A stretch of 23,137 nt of DNA, from NCBI GenBank assembly GCA_050123375.1, contig JASFHF010000033.1, forward strand, positions 1 through 23,137, given 5' to 3'. The stretch comes from JASFHF01 sp050123375 (GTDB lineage: Bacteria; Pseudomonadota; Gammaproteobacteria; UBA12402). The position numbers and the translations under genes were made by a program. Of this stretch, positions 6,806 to 14,937 are shown one piece after another (position 1 is the stretch's first letter; each line of letters begins with the position of its first letter). The notes below the pieces were generated by a model. That model did not search any database. It saw only the letters and a program-made list of their open reading frames with translations, and had not been told where the DNA came from.

Positions 6806-6924
6806 AGAAAAAAATAACATAAAGAACCCCCGTAATTTTTACTGAGTAGTTTACCCGCTGAAATTTAATTTTCAATAGATGTATATTATCTGCTTTCTAC
6901 AACAACAATATAAGGAGAAGTAAA

Positions 6925-7431
6925 ATGTTCACAAAAACTTTTGGTAGTCTTTGGTTTAAGCTTGGAAACTTCATTGAAAAACACCCAAAAATTACTTTAT
7001 GTCTTTTAGCCTTGGGAATTGCCGGTACAGGCAGCACCACTGGATTATTACTTGGACCTATTGGATTTTTCTTTGGCACTTTTGGTACTGTAATAGCCAT
7101 GAAAAAAACAGATGGTTCAACAAAAAAACTCTGCTCCGAATTTTATCAAGATCCTACTAATAATTGCAAAGAACTCAACTTCGGGAAATACTTGCGATCT
7201 ATTAAACATTTTTCTGATGGTAGCGCCAAACTTACTTCCCTTTTTCCATTACAGGAATGGGCATGTACAGAATTTGAAGAAACCGCCAAAGAAACTAATG
7301 AGATACAGTCTAAAATAAAGGGCATTAATCCAGATTTAACTGTAATAACTTGCGATAGTACAGGAAAACTTGAATGCACTTGCACAACACATTATAAAAA
7401 ACCACCTAAACCAAAATTGAATATTATGTAA
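6925..7431 (+). CDS. Unknown two-helix membrane protein
   Basis: A 168-residue protein I do not recognise. The start is well supported by AAGGAG eight bases before the ATG. Residues about 22-62 form two hydrophobic stretches separated by a Gly-rich turn (GIAGTGSTTGLLLGPIG), suggesting a membrane hairpin. The remaining hundred residues look soluble and contain several Cys, ending in a Pro/Lys-rich tail. It stands alone on the plus strand between two minus-strand operons; a weak TATATT box lies near 6880-6886. It may be a lineage-specific envelope or secreted protein. Confidence 0.75.
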   Translation: MFTKTFGSLWFKLGNFIEKHPKITLCLLALGIAGTGSTTGLLLGPIGFFFGTFGTVIAMKKTDGSTKKLCSEFYQDPTNNCKELNFGKYLRSIKHFSDGSAKLTSLFPLQEWACTEFEETAKETNEIQSKIKGINPDLTVITCDSTGKLECTCTTHYKKPPKPKLNIM

Positions 7432-7476
7432 CTATAAAGAGGTAACAAGAGCATTCGTGGCAACTTTATTAACTAA

Positions 7477-8874
7477 TCATTTCCTTGGCGGCAAATCAGT
7501 AGCTGTACCTTCGAAAACTTCCGCAGCCATCATAATAGTTTCGGACAATGTTGGGTGCGGATGAATGGTTTTGGCAATATCTTTTGCGGTTAAACCGTTT
7601 TCTATTGCCAGCGCTAATTCACCAATTAAATTATCGGCCTGCAGACCTACAATTTCTGCACCAATAATTTTGTCACTAGATTTTTCGAACAATAATTTAG
7701 TGAGGCCTTGATTATAGTCCATAGTTAATGCCCGACCGCACGCGGTCCAAGGAAATGCACCTACTTCATATTCAACACCCTGCTGTTTTGCTTCAGTTTC
7801 AGTTAAACCTACCCAGCTTACTTCCGGATGAGTATATGCTACTGAAGGAATACATTTGTGTTCATAACTCACATCAAGTCCTGCGATAACTTCCGCGGCT
7901 ACTCGACCTTCTGCAATAGCTTTATGCGCCAACATTGGATTACCAACAATATCACCAATTGCAAAAATATTTTTTACATTAGTACGTTGCTGTTTATCAA
8001 CTGCGATAAATCCACGCTCATCAACATTAACTCCTGCATTTTCCGCACCAATTAATTTGCCATTAGGCTTGCGGCCGATAGCAGCTAAAATACGGTCAAA
8101 TCGTTTCGGTTCTTCCGATCCATGTTTACCTTCAAAGGTAACATATAAACCATCATCCTTTGCTTCGACTTTGGTGACTTTAGTTTCCAAGAAAATATTT
8201 TTACAGCGTTTTTTAAGTGAACGATGTAATGGTTTAATAATATCAGGATCAGCTTGGGCTACAATCTGCGGTAACATTTCCACAATGGTAACTTCAGTTC
8301 CTAAAGTAGAATAAACCGTTGCCATTTCCAAACCAATAATCCCGCCGCCTAAAATCAGCATAGAACCTTTAGTTTCCTTTAACTCCAATGCCCCAGTTGA
8401 ATCAATAATGCGCGGATCATCAGGCAAAAATGGCAAATTTACTGGTGAAGAACCCGCCGCAATAATTGCGTGCTCAAAATTAATTGTTTGTTCGCCAACT
8501 TTAATTTGTTTATCTGAAACAAATTTTCCTTCACCATGAATAACTTCAATCTTACGCATTTTAGCCAGCATTTTTAATCCACCAGTTAATTTTGCGACAA
8601 TACTATCTTTATAACCACGAATTTTATCAATATCAATTTTAGGCTCACCAAATTCAACTCCATGTTTTGCAACTTCACGTGCTTCATCAATTATATTGGT
8701 AATATGCAATAATGCTTTGGAAGGAATACAACCAACATTCAAACAAACCCCGCCTAAAGTGTCACCCTGTTCGACTATGGTAACTTTCTTACCTAAATCA
8801 GCAGCTCGAAAAGCGGCGGTATAACCGCCAGGCCCTGCGCCTAAAACTAAAATTTCGGTTGTTATTTCTGTCAT
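7477..8874 (-). CDS. lpd: Dihydrolipoyl dehydrogenase (E3)
   Basis: A 465-residue flavoprotein disulfide reductase that reoxidises dihydrolipoamide of the pyruvate and 2-oxoglutarate dehydrogenase complexes with NAD+. The N-terminal FAD fold is LGAGPGGYTAA (11-21); the redox disulfide is Cys44-Cys49 in GGVCLNVGCIPSKALL. The NAD-binding LILGGGIIGLEMA lies near 173-185, the second FAD motif is NIFAIGDIVG, and the catalytic His-Glu is in HPHPTLSE near the C-terminus. Length is normal. E1 and E2 genes are not adjacent in the window, so it stands apart from its complex. An AGGAG-like site precedes the ATG, and a 70-bp repeat lies just upstream. Confidence 0.95.
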   Translation of the reverse strand: MTEITTEILVLGAGPGGYTAAFRAADLGKKVTIVEQGDTLGGVCLNVGCIPSKALLHITNIIDEAREVAKHGVEFGEPKIDIDKIRGYKDSIVAKLTGGLKMLAKMRKIEVIHGEGKFVSDKQIKVGEQTINFEHAIIAAGSSPVNLPFLPDDPRIIDSTGALELKETKGSMLILGGGIIGLEMATVYSTLGTEVTIVEMLPQIVAQADPDIIKPLHRSLKKRCKNIFLETKVTKVEAKDDGLYVTFEGKHGSEEPKRFDRILAAIGRKPNGKLIGAENAGVNVDERGFIAVDKQQRTNVKNIFAIGDIVGNPMLAHKAIAEGRVAAEVIAGLDVSYEHKCIPSVAYTHPEVSWVGLTETEAKQQGVEYEVGAFPWTACGRALTMDYNQGLTKLLFEKSSDKIIGAEIVGLQADNLIGELALAIENGLTAKDIAKTIHPHPTLSETIMMAAEVFEGTATDLPPRK

Positions 8875-8891
8875 GTACTTCTCCTAAAATT

Positions 8892-8960
8892 GTCGGGTCG
8901 CGAGCTTTACATAATTACAATGCCATGTTTGTTGCTTTGTAATCATGTAAAGCTCCGACC
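8892..8960. repeat. 70-bp imperfect palindrome, copy A (plus partial unit to 9010)
   Basis: Starts GTCGGGTCGCGAGCTTTACA and ends TGTAAAGCTCCGACC, with central ATGCCATGTTTGTTGC. Copies B (14860-14929, inverted) and C (16317-16386) share the whole pattern. A partial unit follows at 8984-9010 (GTAACCATGTAAAGAGCGTC). It fills the gap between nfnL and lpd and may act as a hairpin between the two genes. Confidence 0.85.
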
Positions 8961-9030
8961 TTCAATGAAACTAACTAATTATCCCGTAACCATGTAAAGA
9001 GCGTCCCGTCTCACTCTGCTCTATTTATGA

Positions 9031-10422
9031 CTACAACAAATCTTCCATTATACTCCTCGCAGCAATTTTTCCGGCACCCATCGCAAGAATTACCGTCGCT
9101 GCGCCAGTTACAATATCACCACCGGCATAAACATTTTTCTTAGAAGTTCTGCCGTCTTCTTCGTTTGCTACAATCGTACCCCATTTAGTGGTTTCAATAT
9201 CCGGTGTAGTATGTGGAATTAATGGATTTGGTTTGTTACCAATAGCATTAATTACCACGTCACAATCGATAACAAATTCACTGCCTTCAATTGGAACCGG
9301 TCGGCGTCGGCCTGATTCATCCGGCTCACCTAATTGCATTTTGATGCATTTAATACCTTTCACAAAACCTTTATCATCAGTTAAAATTTCTGTCGGATTA
9401 CACAACAAATGAAATTCAATTCCCTCTTCTTTGGCATGATGAATTTCGGCATCTCTTGCCGGCATTTCGGCCTCGCTTCTACGATAAACAATAATCGAAT
9501 GATCAGCACCTAAACGCAATGCGGTTCTGGCAGAATCCATCGCTACATTTCCACCGCCAACGGTTACAACTCTTTTACTACGCATAATTGGGGTGGTTGA
9601 ATCTTCCAAATATGCTTTCATTAAATTACTACGGGTTAAATACTCATTTGCTGAATAAACACCAATCGCATTTTCACCCGGCAACTTCATAAACGAAGGC
9701 AATCCGGCTCCTGATCCTATAAAAATAGCGTCAAAACCTTCTTCCTTCATTAACTCATCTATCGTTGCAGTTCGCCCAACTACAAAATCTTTAACAATTT
9801 TTACGCCTAATTTTTCTAAATAATTAATTTCTTTTTTAACAATTTCTTTCGGTAAACGAAATTCTGGAATACCATAAACTAAAACACCGCCGGCTTCGTG
9901 CAATGCTTCAAATACCGTAACTTCAAATCCCTCTTTCGCAAGTTCACCAGCCAGAGTTAAACCAGCAGGACCGGAACCGACTACACCAATCTTTTTGCCG
10001 TTTTTTGGTTTAAGCTCTGGAATTTTAATTTCTGCATTATTACGTTCCCAATCCGCAGCAAAACGCTCCAAATTACCAATTGCAATCGGCTCGCCTTTTT
10101 TGCTTAACACACATTTAATTTCACATTGTGTTTCCTGCGGACAAACCCGGCCGCAAACTGCGGGCAAAGCATTCGTTTCTTTTAATTTTCTTGCAGCCGC
10201 TGCAAAATCACCATCAGCAATTAATTTAATAAATTCCGGAATTTTTACATGTACTGGACAACCATCAACACAAAATGGTTTTTTACATTGCAAACAGCGT
10301 TTTGCTTCTTTGACAGCTTCTTCTTCAGAATAACCAAGCGGTACTTCTTCAAAATTTTTTGCGCGGACTTTTGGTTCCTGTTCACGCATCGGAACTTTTT
10401 TAAATCTATCTTCGGTACTCAT
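9031..10422 (-). CDS. NfnL / SudA-like iron-sulfur FAD oxidoreductase (GltA family)
   Basis: 463 residues, the size of NfnL (NfnB) or sulfide dehydrogenase SudA; often annotated as NADPH-dependent glutamate synthase small chain. Eight N-terminal Cys (43, 46, 51, 55 and 90, 94, 100, 104) are set up for two [4Fe-4S] clusters. GVVGSGPAGLTLAGELA (146-162) is the FAD site and VVTVGGGNVAMDSART near 284-299 the NADPH site. The C-terminal YAGGDIVTGAATVILAMGAGK closes the FAD fold. It starts at the stop of the NfnS-like gene (TAATG), so the two form a heterodimer unit. Known Nfn couples NADH and ferredoxin to NADP+ by electron bifurcation. No glutamate synthase large subunit is in view. Confidence 0.85.
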   Translation of the reverse strand: MSTEDRFKKVPMREQEPKVRAKNFEEVPLGYSEEEAVKEAKRCLQCKKPFCVDGCPVHVKIPEFIKLIADGDFAAAARKLKETNALPAVCGRVCPQETQCEIKCVLSKKGEPIAIGNLERFAADWERNNAEIKIPELKPKNGKKIGVVGSGPAGLTLAGELAKEGFEVTVFEALHEAGGVLVYGIPEFRLPKEIVKKEINYLEKLGVKIVKDFVVGRTATIDELMKEEGFDAIFIGSGAGLPSFMKLPGENAIGVYSANEYLTRSNLMKAYLEDSTTPIMRSKRVVTVGGGNVAMDSARTALRLGADHSIIVYRRSEAEMPARDAEIHHAKEEGIEFHLLCNPTEILTDDKGFVKGIKCIKMQLGEPDESGRRRPVPIEGSEFVIDCDVVINAIGNKPNPLIPHTTPDIETTKWGTIVANEEDGRTSKKNVYAGGDIVTGAATVILAMGAGKIAARSIMEDLL

Positions 10423-11276
10423 TATTTTTCTCCTTTCTTAATTTCATCAGTTAACTTGCAATGATGTTTTTCGCGCTCATGTCGCTCAAATGCAGTATAA
10501 CTGCCAAGCCGTGTAATTAATTCATTCCAATCAACTCCCGATGCATCAAATTCCGGTCCATCTACACAAGCAAATTTAGTTTCGCCATGCACACTAATAC
10601 GGCAACCGCCGCACATTCCGGTGCCGTCAATCATAATTGGATTAAGTGAAACTACTGTGTTAATTCCAGCTTTTACCGTCAGTTGTGAAGTGACTTTCAT
10701 CATAATTGGCGGACCGATTACCACTGCAAAATCAAATTTATCCCCTTCAGCAATTAATTTATTAAACACATCAGAAACAAACCCATGCTCACCTTTAGAG
10801 CCATCATCAGTTGCAATAAACAAACGATTACTTGCTGCTTTCATATCCTCTTCAAGAATCAACAAATCAGCGCTGCGTGCACCGATAATTGTAGTAACAT
10901 CATTACCAGCTTCTTTCAGCGCACATACAATAGGATAAAGCGGTGCAATTCCAACCCCGCCGCCGATACATAAACATTTACCAAATTTTTCAATATGTGT
11001 TGGTTTACCTAACGGACCAACCAAATCGGCCACTGAATCACCTTCGTTTAGTTTTGCAAGTTCCGCCGTAGTATAACCAACTACCTGCACAATAATTTCA
11101 ATCCAACCTTCATCCGCATTACCATTGGCGATGGTTAATGGGATTCGCTCACCATCCTCGCTTACCCGCAAAATGATAAACTGGCCTGCTTTACGCTTTT
11201 TAGCTATTCTTGACGCTTCTAATCTAAAACGCCAAATACTCTCGCTAAGTTGTTCTTTTTTAAGAATTTTACTCAT
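10422..11276 (-). CDS. NfnS / SudB-like FAD-[2Fe-2S] oxidoreductase subunit
   Basis: 284 residues of the ferredoxin-NADP+ reductase-like fold found in PyrK, NfnS (NfnA) and SudB. GERIPLTIA (42-50) is the FAD-binding box, CLCIGGGVGIAPLYPI (101-116) the nucleotide-binding loop, and C-terminal MCGGCR...FACVDGPEFD (Cys222, 225, 237) the [2Fe-2S] site in the form typical of the Sud/Nfn small subunit. It pairs with the next gene by TAATG overlap and starts 21 bases after murF, with GGAG before the ATG. It would bind NAD(H) or ferredoxin-linked electrons in the cytoplasm. Whether the pair bifurcates electrons or acts as a simple transhydrogenase cannot be told from sequence. Confidence 0.85.
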   Translation of the reverse strand: MSKILKKEQLSESIWRFRLEASRIAKKRKAGQFIILRVSEDGERIPLTIANGNADEGWIEIIVQVVGYTTAELAKLNEGDSVADLVGPLGKPTHIEKFGKCLCIGGGVGIAPLYPIVCALKEAGNDVTTIIGARSADLLILEEDMKAASNRLFIATDDGSKGEHGFVSDVFNKLIAEGDKFDFAVVIGPPIMMKVTSQLTVKAGINTVVSLNPIMIDGTGMCGGCRISVHGETKFACVDGPEFDASGVDWNELITRLGSYTAFERHEREKHHCKLTDEIKKGEK

Positions 11277-11297
11277 ATTATTACTCCATATTATGCA

Positions 11298-12707
11298 TCA
11301 CAATTGCAAAATTTTTGTCACTACATCTTCCAGCTTCATTGACCTAGAACCTTTTACCAAAATAGTCGTATCTTTGGCAAGAAAAGTTTGTAAATATCTA
11401 ACTAAATCATCTTTGTTGGCAAAATGCCGTGCATTTGCACCAAATGCAAGCGCAAAATGCTTAGTTAATTCTCCAATAACCAAAGCTTCATCAACCCCTG
11501 CTTTTTTAGCATATTCTCCAACTTCTGCATGCAAATCTTCTGCATTTACACTTAACTCTTGCATGTCTCCCAAAACCAAAATCTTTCTTCCTGGATATGT
11601 AACTAAAACATCAATCGCCGCTTGCAATGATGCAGGATTAGCATTGTAACAGTCGTTTAAAATTTGCACACCATGTTTAGTTTGTATAATTTGTAACCGT
11701 TTATCTTCGGTATTAACTGCCTCAAGACCTTTTTTGATATTTGATAGTGAAATTCCTGATGCTAAACAAGCAGTTGAGGCAGCAAGTGCATTTAATACAT
11801 TATGTTTTCCAAGCAATGGCAAAATAATTTCTATCTCATCATTATCAGCTTTCAAAATAAATACTGATGAATTTCTATCTAAATTCAAATTAGTAGCCAT
11901 GATATCTGAATGATTTTTTAAAGAAAAAGACATAATCTTATGATTACTAACTTGTTTTTTCCAAAATTCGAAATACTGATCGTCAGCATTTAAAATCGCA
12001 TAAGATTGCTGATATTTATTGCTTTCGAGTCCTGCGAAAATTTCAGCTTTTGCGCGAGCAACACCATCTAAATCGCCCACTCCTTCTAAATGACACGGTA
12101 AGGCATTGGAAATAATCACAATATTAGGCCGTACCATTCTGGATAAATATTCAATCTCACCAAAATGACTCATACCCATTTCAAGTGCGGCATATCGATG
12201 CTGCTTACCTAACTTAAACAGGTTAAGCGGAACTCCAATATGATTATTAAAATTACCATGCGCTACCAAAACTTGATCAGGTGGATAAGCAGCTCGCAAA
12301 ATCGCACCCAACATATTTTTGATCGTGGTTTTGCCATTACTGCCGGTTACTGCAATGATTGACAACTCAAATTGATTTCGCCAATAAGCGGCTATCTGGC
12401 CTAAGGCTTTGACGGTATCGGGCATTCTCCACGTCATCCCGCGGCCCAGCTTGTTGACCGCGGGATCCATGGCTGTTTCATTAATTAAAACCGCAGCTGC
12501 CCCCTTTTCGATCGCTTGCGGAATAAACTTAGCTCCATCAACACCCTGCTCACCCAGTAAACCAACAAATAAATTGCCTTTTTCCAGGGTACGAGTATCA
12601 GTGCTGACGCCACGAAAACTTCTGTTGTCATTCTGCGGTTTGATCGCGGGATTCAGCGATAAAATTTTCGATAATTGCTCAAAACTAAGTTCAATCATTG
12701 TCGGCAT
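11298..12707 (-). CDS. murF: UDP-MurNAc-tripeptide-D-Ala-D-Ala ligase MurF
   Basis: 469 residues; adds D-Ala-D-Ala to UDP-MurNAc-tripeptide with ATP, the last cytoplasmic step of the peptidoglycan precursor. GVSTDTR (33-39), the P-loop AVTGSNGKTTIKNM, the NNHIGVPLNL segment, EMGMSHFGEI, NALPCHLEG, GKHNVLNALAA, NDCYNANPAS and VKGSRSMKLE are all in place. Two stretches are unusual: residues 18-27 (LNPAIKPQND) and about 80-92 (from MDPAVNK on) are translations of GTCAT..GCGG palindromic repeats inserted in frame. Both fall in variable parts of the N-terminal substrate domain, so the enzyme is probably functional. ATG at 12707 or 12698 is possible. It follows recJ by 32 bases. Confidence 0.93.
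   Translation of the reverse strand: MPTMIELSFEQLSKILSLNPAIKPQNDNRSFRGVSTDTRTLEKGNLFVGLLGEQGVDGAKFIPQAIEKGAAAVLINETAMDPAVNKLGRGMTWRMPDTVKALGQIAAYWRNQFELSIIAVTGSNGKTTIKNMLGAILRAAYPPDQVLVAHGNFNNHIGVPLNLFKLGKQHRYAALEMGMSHFGEIEYLSRMVRPNIVIISNALPCHLEGVGDLDGVARAKAEIFAGLESNKYQQSYAILNADDQYFEFWKKQVSNHKIMSFSLKNHSDIMATNLNLDRNSSVFILKADNDEIEIILPLLGKHNVLNALAASTACLASGISLSNIKKGLEAVNTEDKRLQIIQTKHGVQILNDCYNANPASLQAAIDVLVTYPGRKILVLGDMQELSVNAEDLHAEVGEYAKKAGVDEALVIGELTKHFALAFGANARHFANKDDLVRYLQTFLAKDTTILVKGSRSMKLEDVVTKILQL
12433..12469. repeat. Palindromic repeat inside murF, copy 1
   Basis: Begins GTCATCCCGCGG and ends ACCGCGGGATCCA, the same form as each half of the 79-bp element at 5172-5250, with 12 bases between the arms. 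It is read in frame as about residues 80-92 of MurF. Confidence 0.8.
12627..12656. repeat. Palindromic repeat inside murF, copy 2
   Basis: GTCATTCTGCGG-TTTGA-TCGCGGGATTCAG, a slightly decayed unit of the same family. It is translated in frame as MurF residues 18-27. Confidence 0.75.
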
Positions 12708-12739
12708 TCTACATGATTTAACACTATTAAGATATTTTT

Positions 12740-14473
12740 TTACAAAGAAACCGATTCTAAATGCTGCACCAATAACTGCAGCTTATAATCATTAAGATAT
12801 TCATTAATCCGCAAACGATAAGCAGCATGTATATATTGGCAATCCGCATTGGGCCATGTTTTGGTATCGACATTGAAGGCAATGGCATCAATGTGACGAG
12901 AATCAAATTCTAAGCGTAATTTTAAGTGTGAACCGCCTACAATTCGCTGCTCTAAAATTCGAAATTTGTTATCAAATAGCGGCTCGTCAAACCCATTGCC
13001 CCATGGGCCGGACGCACTTAACAATCGTGCTAATTCCATTGAAAAATCATCAACGTCAAGCTCTCCATCACTAACTAATTTATATTGTAAATTTTCCGCC
13101 GTTAAACGCTTACGCACTGCCTGATCAAATGCTTGTGAAAACTTAGTAAAATCGCAAGGCTCAATAGTTAAACCTGCAGCTTGCGCATGACCACCAAATT
13201 TAACCAGCAATCCAGGATGATTTAACGCTATTTCATCTAACACTTCACGCATATGTAATCCAGGAATCGATCGCGCCGAACCTTTAAGTTGTTCTTCGTC
13301 ATTTAAAGTAAATACAATCACTGGACGATATAAACGTTCCTTAATCCGTGAAGCTAACACTCCAACCACTCCTTGATGCCATTTTTCATTCAACAAACAT
13401 ATACCCATGGGTAAATTTCTATTATCATCTAAACGGCAATTTTCCAAAAACATCAATGCTTCTTGCTGCATTTTTTTATCAATGCTGCGTCGTTCGTTAT
13501 TTAAAGAAGTTAACTGTTTAGCCATCTGCAAAGCATCATATTTATTTTTAGTTAATAAACAAGCAACTCCTAATGACATATCTTCCAAGCGTCCAGCCGC
13601 ATTTAAACGTGGACATATCAAATAACTTAAATCACTAGTAGTTAAATTAGCTTGGTCACAATTAGTAAATTGCAGCAACGCATTAATTCCGGCGCAACAT
13701 TTTCCTGCCTGAATTCTACGTAAACCATGATGTACTAAAATGCGATTATTATGGTCTAAAGTTACTACATCTGCTACAGTACCTAAAGCTACCAAATCTA
13801 AATGATCTGCTAAATTTGGCTCTTTAATATTTTGCAAAATAAACCAGCTTTCTTCGCGCAATTTAGCACGTAATGCCAACAATAAATAAAACGCAACCCC
13901 AACACCCGCAAGATTTTTACTTGGAAATTGATCGTGCGGCTGATTAGGATTAATAATTGCAACAGCATTAGGTAATTTATTGCCAGCCAAATGATGATCG
14001 GTAACTATTATATCTATATCTAATTGGCGAGCTTGATCCGCTCCTTCGATATTTGCAATACCGTTATCAACTGTAATAATTAAATTAGGATAATATCGCG
14101 CTGCAAGCTTAACAATTTTAGGAGTCAAACCATAACCATGAGTAAAACGATTCGGTATTAAATATGTAACACTTTTAGCACCAAACTCACGCAGCACTTT
14201 AACCATTAACGCTGTGCTGGTTGCGCCATCGACATCATAATCACCAACAACCAAAATTTTCTGCTGCTGTTGTAATGCCTGATATAACCGCATCACAGCT
14301 TTATCAATATCGCACAATTGATGATACGGCAATAAGTTTTTCAATTCCATCTCTAATTGTTTTGCAAACTTAATCCCACGATTGGCATAAACCTGACGCA
14401 AAACAGGATGTAAATCGAGTTGCTTTAACTCAGTATCAATTGGCGCAGTTGTTCTAACAATAAGTGGTTTCAT
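12740..14473 (-). CDS. recJ: Single-stranded-DNA-specific exonuclease RecJ
   Basis: 577 residues, the length of E. coli RecJ. It degrades single-stranded DNA 5' to 3' in recombination and mismatch repair. The DHH-family motifs are clear: GDYDVDGATS (77-86), ITVDNGIAN (134-142), VTDHH (158-162), CPRLNAAGRLEDM, and the DHHA1 block with FGGHAQAAGLTIEP. A C-terminal OB-type domain follows. The gene starts 14 bases after the small TM2-like gene and is followed by murF, so all are likely co-transcribed. No strong Shine-Dalgarno precedes the ATG, which suits translational coupling. Confidence 0.95.
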   Translation of the reverse strand: MKPLIVRTTAPIDTELKQLDLHPVLRQVYANRGIKFAKQLEMELKNLLPYHQLCDIDKAVMRLYQALQQQQKILVVGDYDVDGATSTALMVKVLREFGAKSVTYLIPNRFTHGYGLTPKIVKLAARYYPNLIITVDNGIANIEGADQARQLDIDIIVTDHHLAGNKLPNAVAIINPNQPHDQFPSKNLAGVGVAFYLLLALRAKLREESWFILQNIKEPNLADHLDLVALGTVADVVTLDHNNRILVHHGLRRIQAGKCCAGINALLQFTNCDQANLTTSDLSYLICPRLNAAGRLEDMSLGVACLLTKNKYDALQMAKQLTSLNNERRSIDKKMQQEALMFLENCRLDDNRNLPMGICLLNEKWHQGVVGVLASRIKERLYRPVIVFTLNDEEQLKGSARSIPGLHMREVLDEIALNHPGLLVKFGGHAQAAGLTIEPCDFTKFSQAFDQAVRKRLTAENLQYKLVSDGELDVDDFSMELARLLSASGPWGNGFDEPLFDNKFRILEQRIVGGSHLKLRLEFDSRHIDAIAFNVDTKTWPNADCQYIHAAYRLRINEYLNDYKLQLLVQHLESVSL

Positions 14474-14487
14474 TTTTATAAATCTGA

Positions 14488-14736
14488 TTAAAGTCTATTA
14501 TATTTTGTACATACAAACACTGACCAATATGGCCCAATAAACCATAGTAACAAAACTAACAAATTTCCAAATTTTGGAACAAAATCAATCGCAATCATTA
14601 AAATTGTCATGATTACTCCGCTCCAAAAACCGGCGTAAAGTAGACCGATTGGTCCTAAAAATAAACTTAAAAGAATAGCCGCCATTAAGCTTTTTTGTGG
14701 TTTTACAATTAAACAGTTGCAGTTTTGATTTTCCAT
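14488..14736 (-). CDS. Small TM2-like membrane protein
   Basis: 82 residues from MENQNCNCLIVKPQ. A short Cys-containing head is followed by two or three hydrophobic helices with LSLFLGPIGLLYAGFWSGVIMTIL, a TM2-domain-like pattern (GxxGxxxxYxG), and a second helix pair ending WFIGPYWSVFVCTKYN. The start at 14736 is chosen because GGAGGA lies just upstream; the open frame reaches 14787 without such a site. It precedes recJ by 14 bases. Function unknown. Confidence 0.8.
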   Translation of the reverse strand: MENQNCNCLIVKPQKSLMAAILLSLFLGPIGLLYAGFWSGVIMTILMIAIDFVPKFGNLLVLLLWFIGPYWSVFVCTKYNRL

Positions 14737-14808
14737 GTTAGTTCCTCCGATTGATTGTAATATATCATAATGGGGTCGCATCTTCACTCATTACATGATG
14801 GAAATCAA

Positions 14809-14929
14809 GCGGGACGCGAGCTATTACATGATTACGTGGCAATGAACTAGTTTTTTTGAGGGTCGGAGCTTCACATGATTACAAGGCAACAAACATGGTC
14901 TTGTAATTATGTGAAGCACACGACCCGTC
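14809..14929. repeat. 70-bp imperfect palindrome, copy B (inverted) with a partial unit
   Basis: The complete copy is 14860-14929: on the minus strand it begins GACGGGTCGTGTGCTTCACA, runs through ACCATGTTTGTTGCC and ends GAAGCTCCGACCC. A partial unit precedes it at 14809-14845 (GCGGGACGCGAGCTATTACA). Together they occupy the gap between the TM2-like gene and the CNNM-CBS gene; no other gene or promoter stands out there. Confidence 0.85.
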
Positions 14930-14937
14930 AACTCTAT

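Noticed and set aside
9031..10422. Glutamate synthase small subunit as the main name
   Set aside because: There is no large subunit next to it, and it overlaps an NfnS/SudB-like partner, which defines the Nfn/Sud pair.
11125..12795. Open frames of 174 and 128 residues on the plus strand across murF
   Set aside because: They are antisense to a full, well-conserved murF and show no family features or ribosome binding sites.
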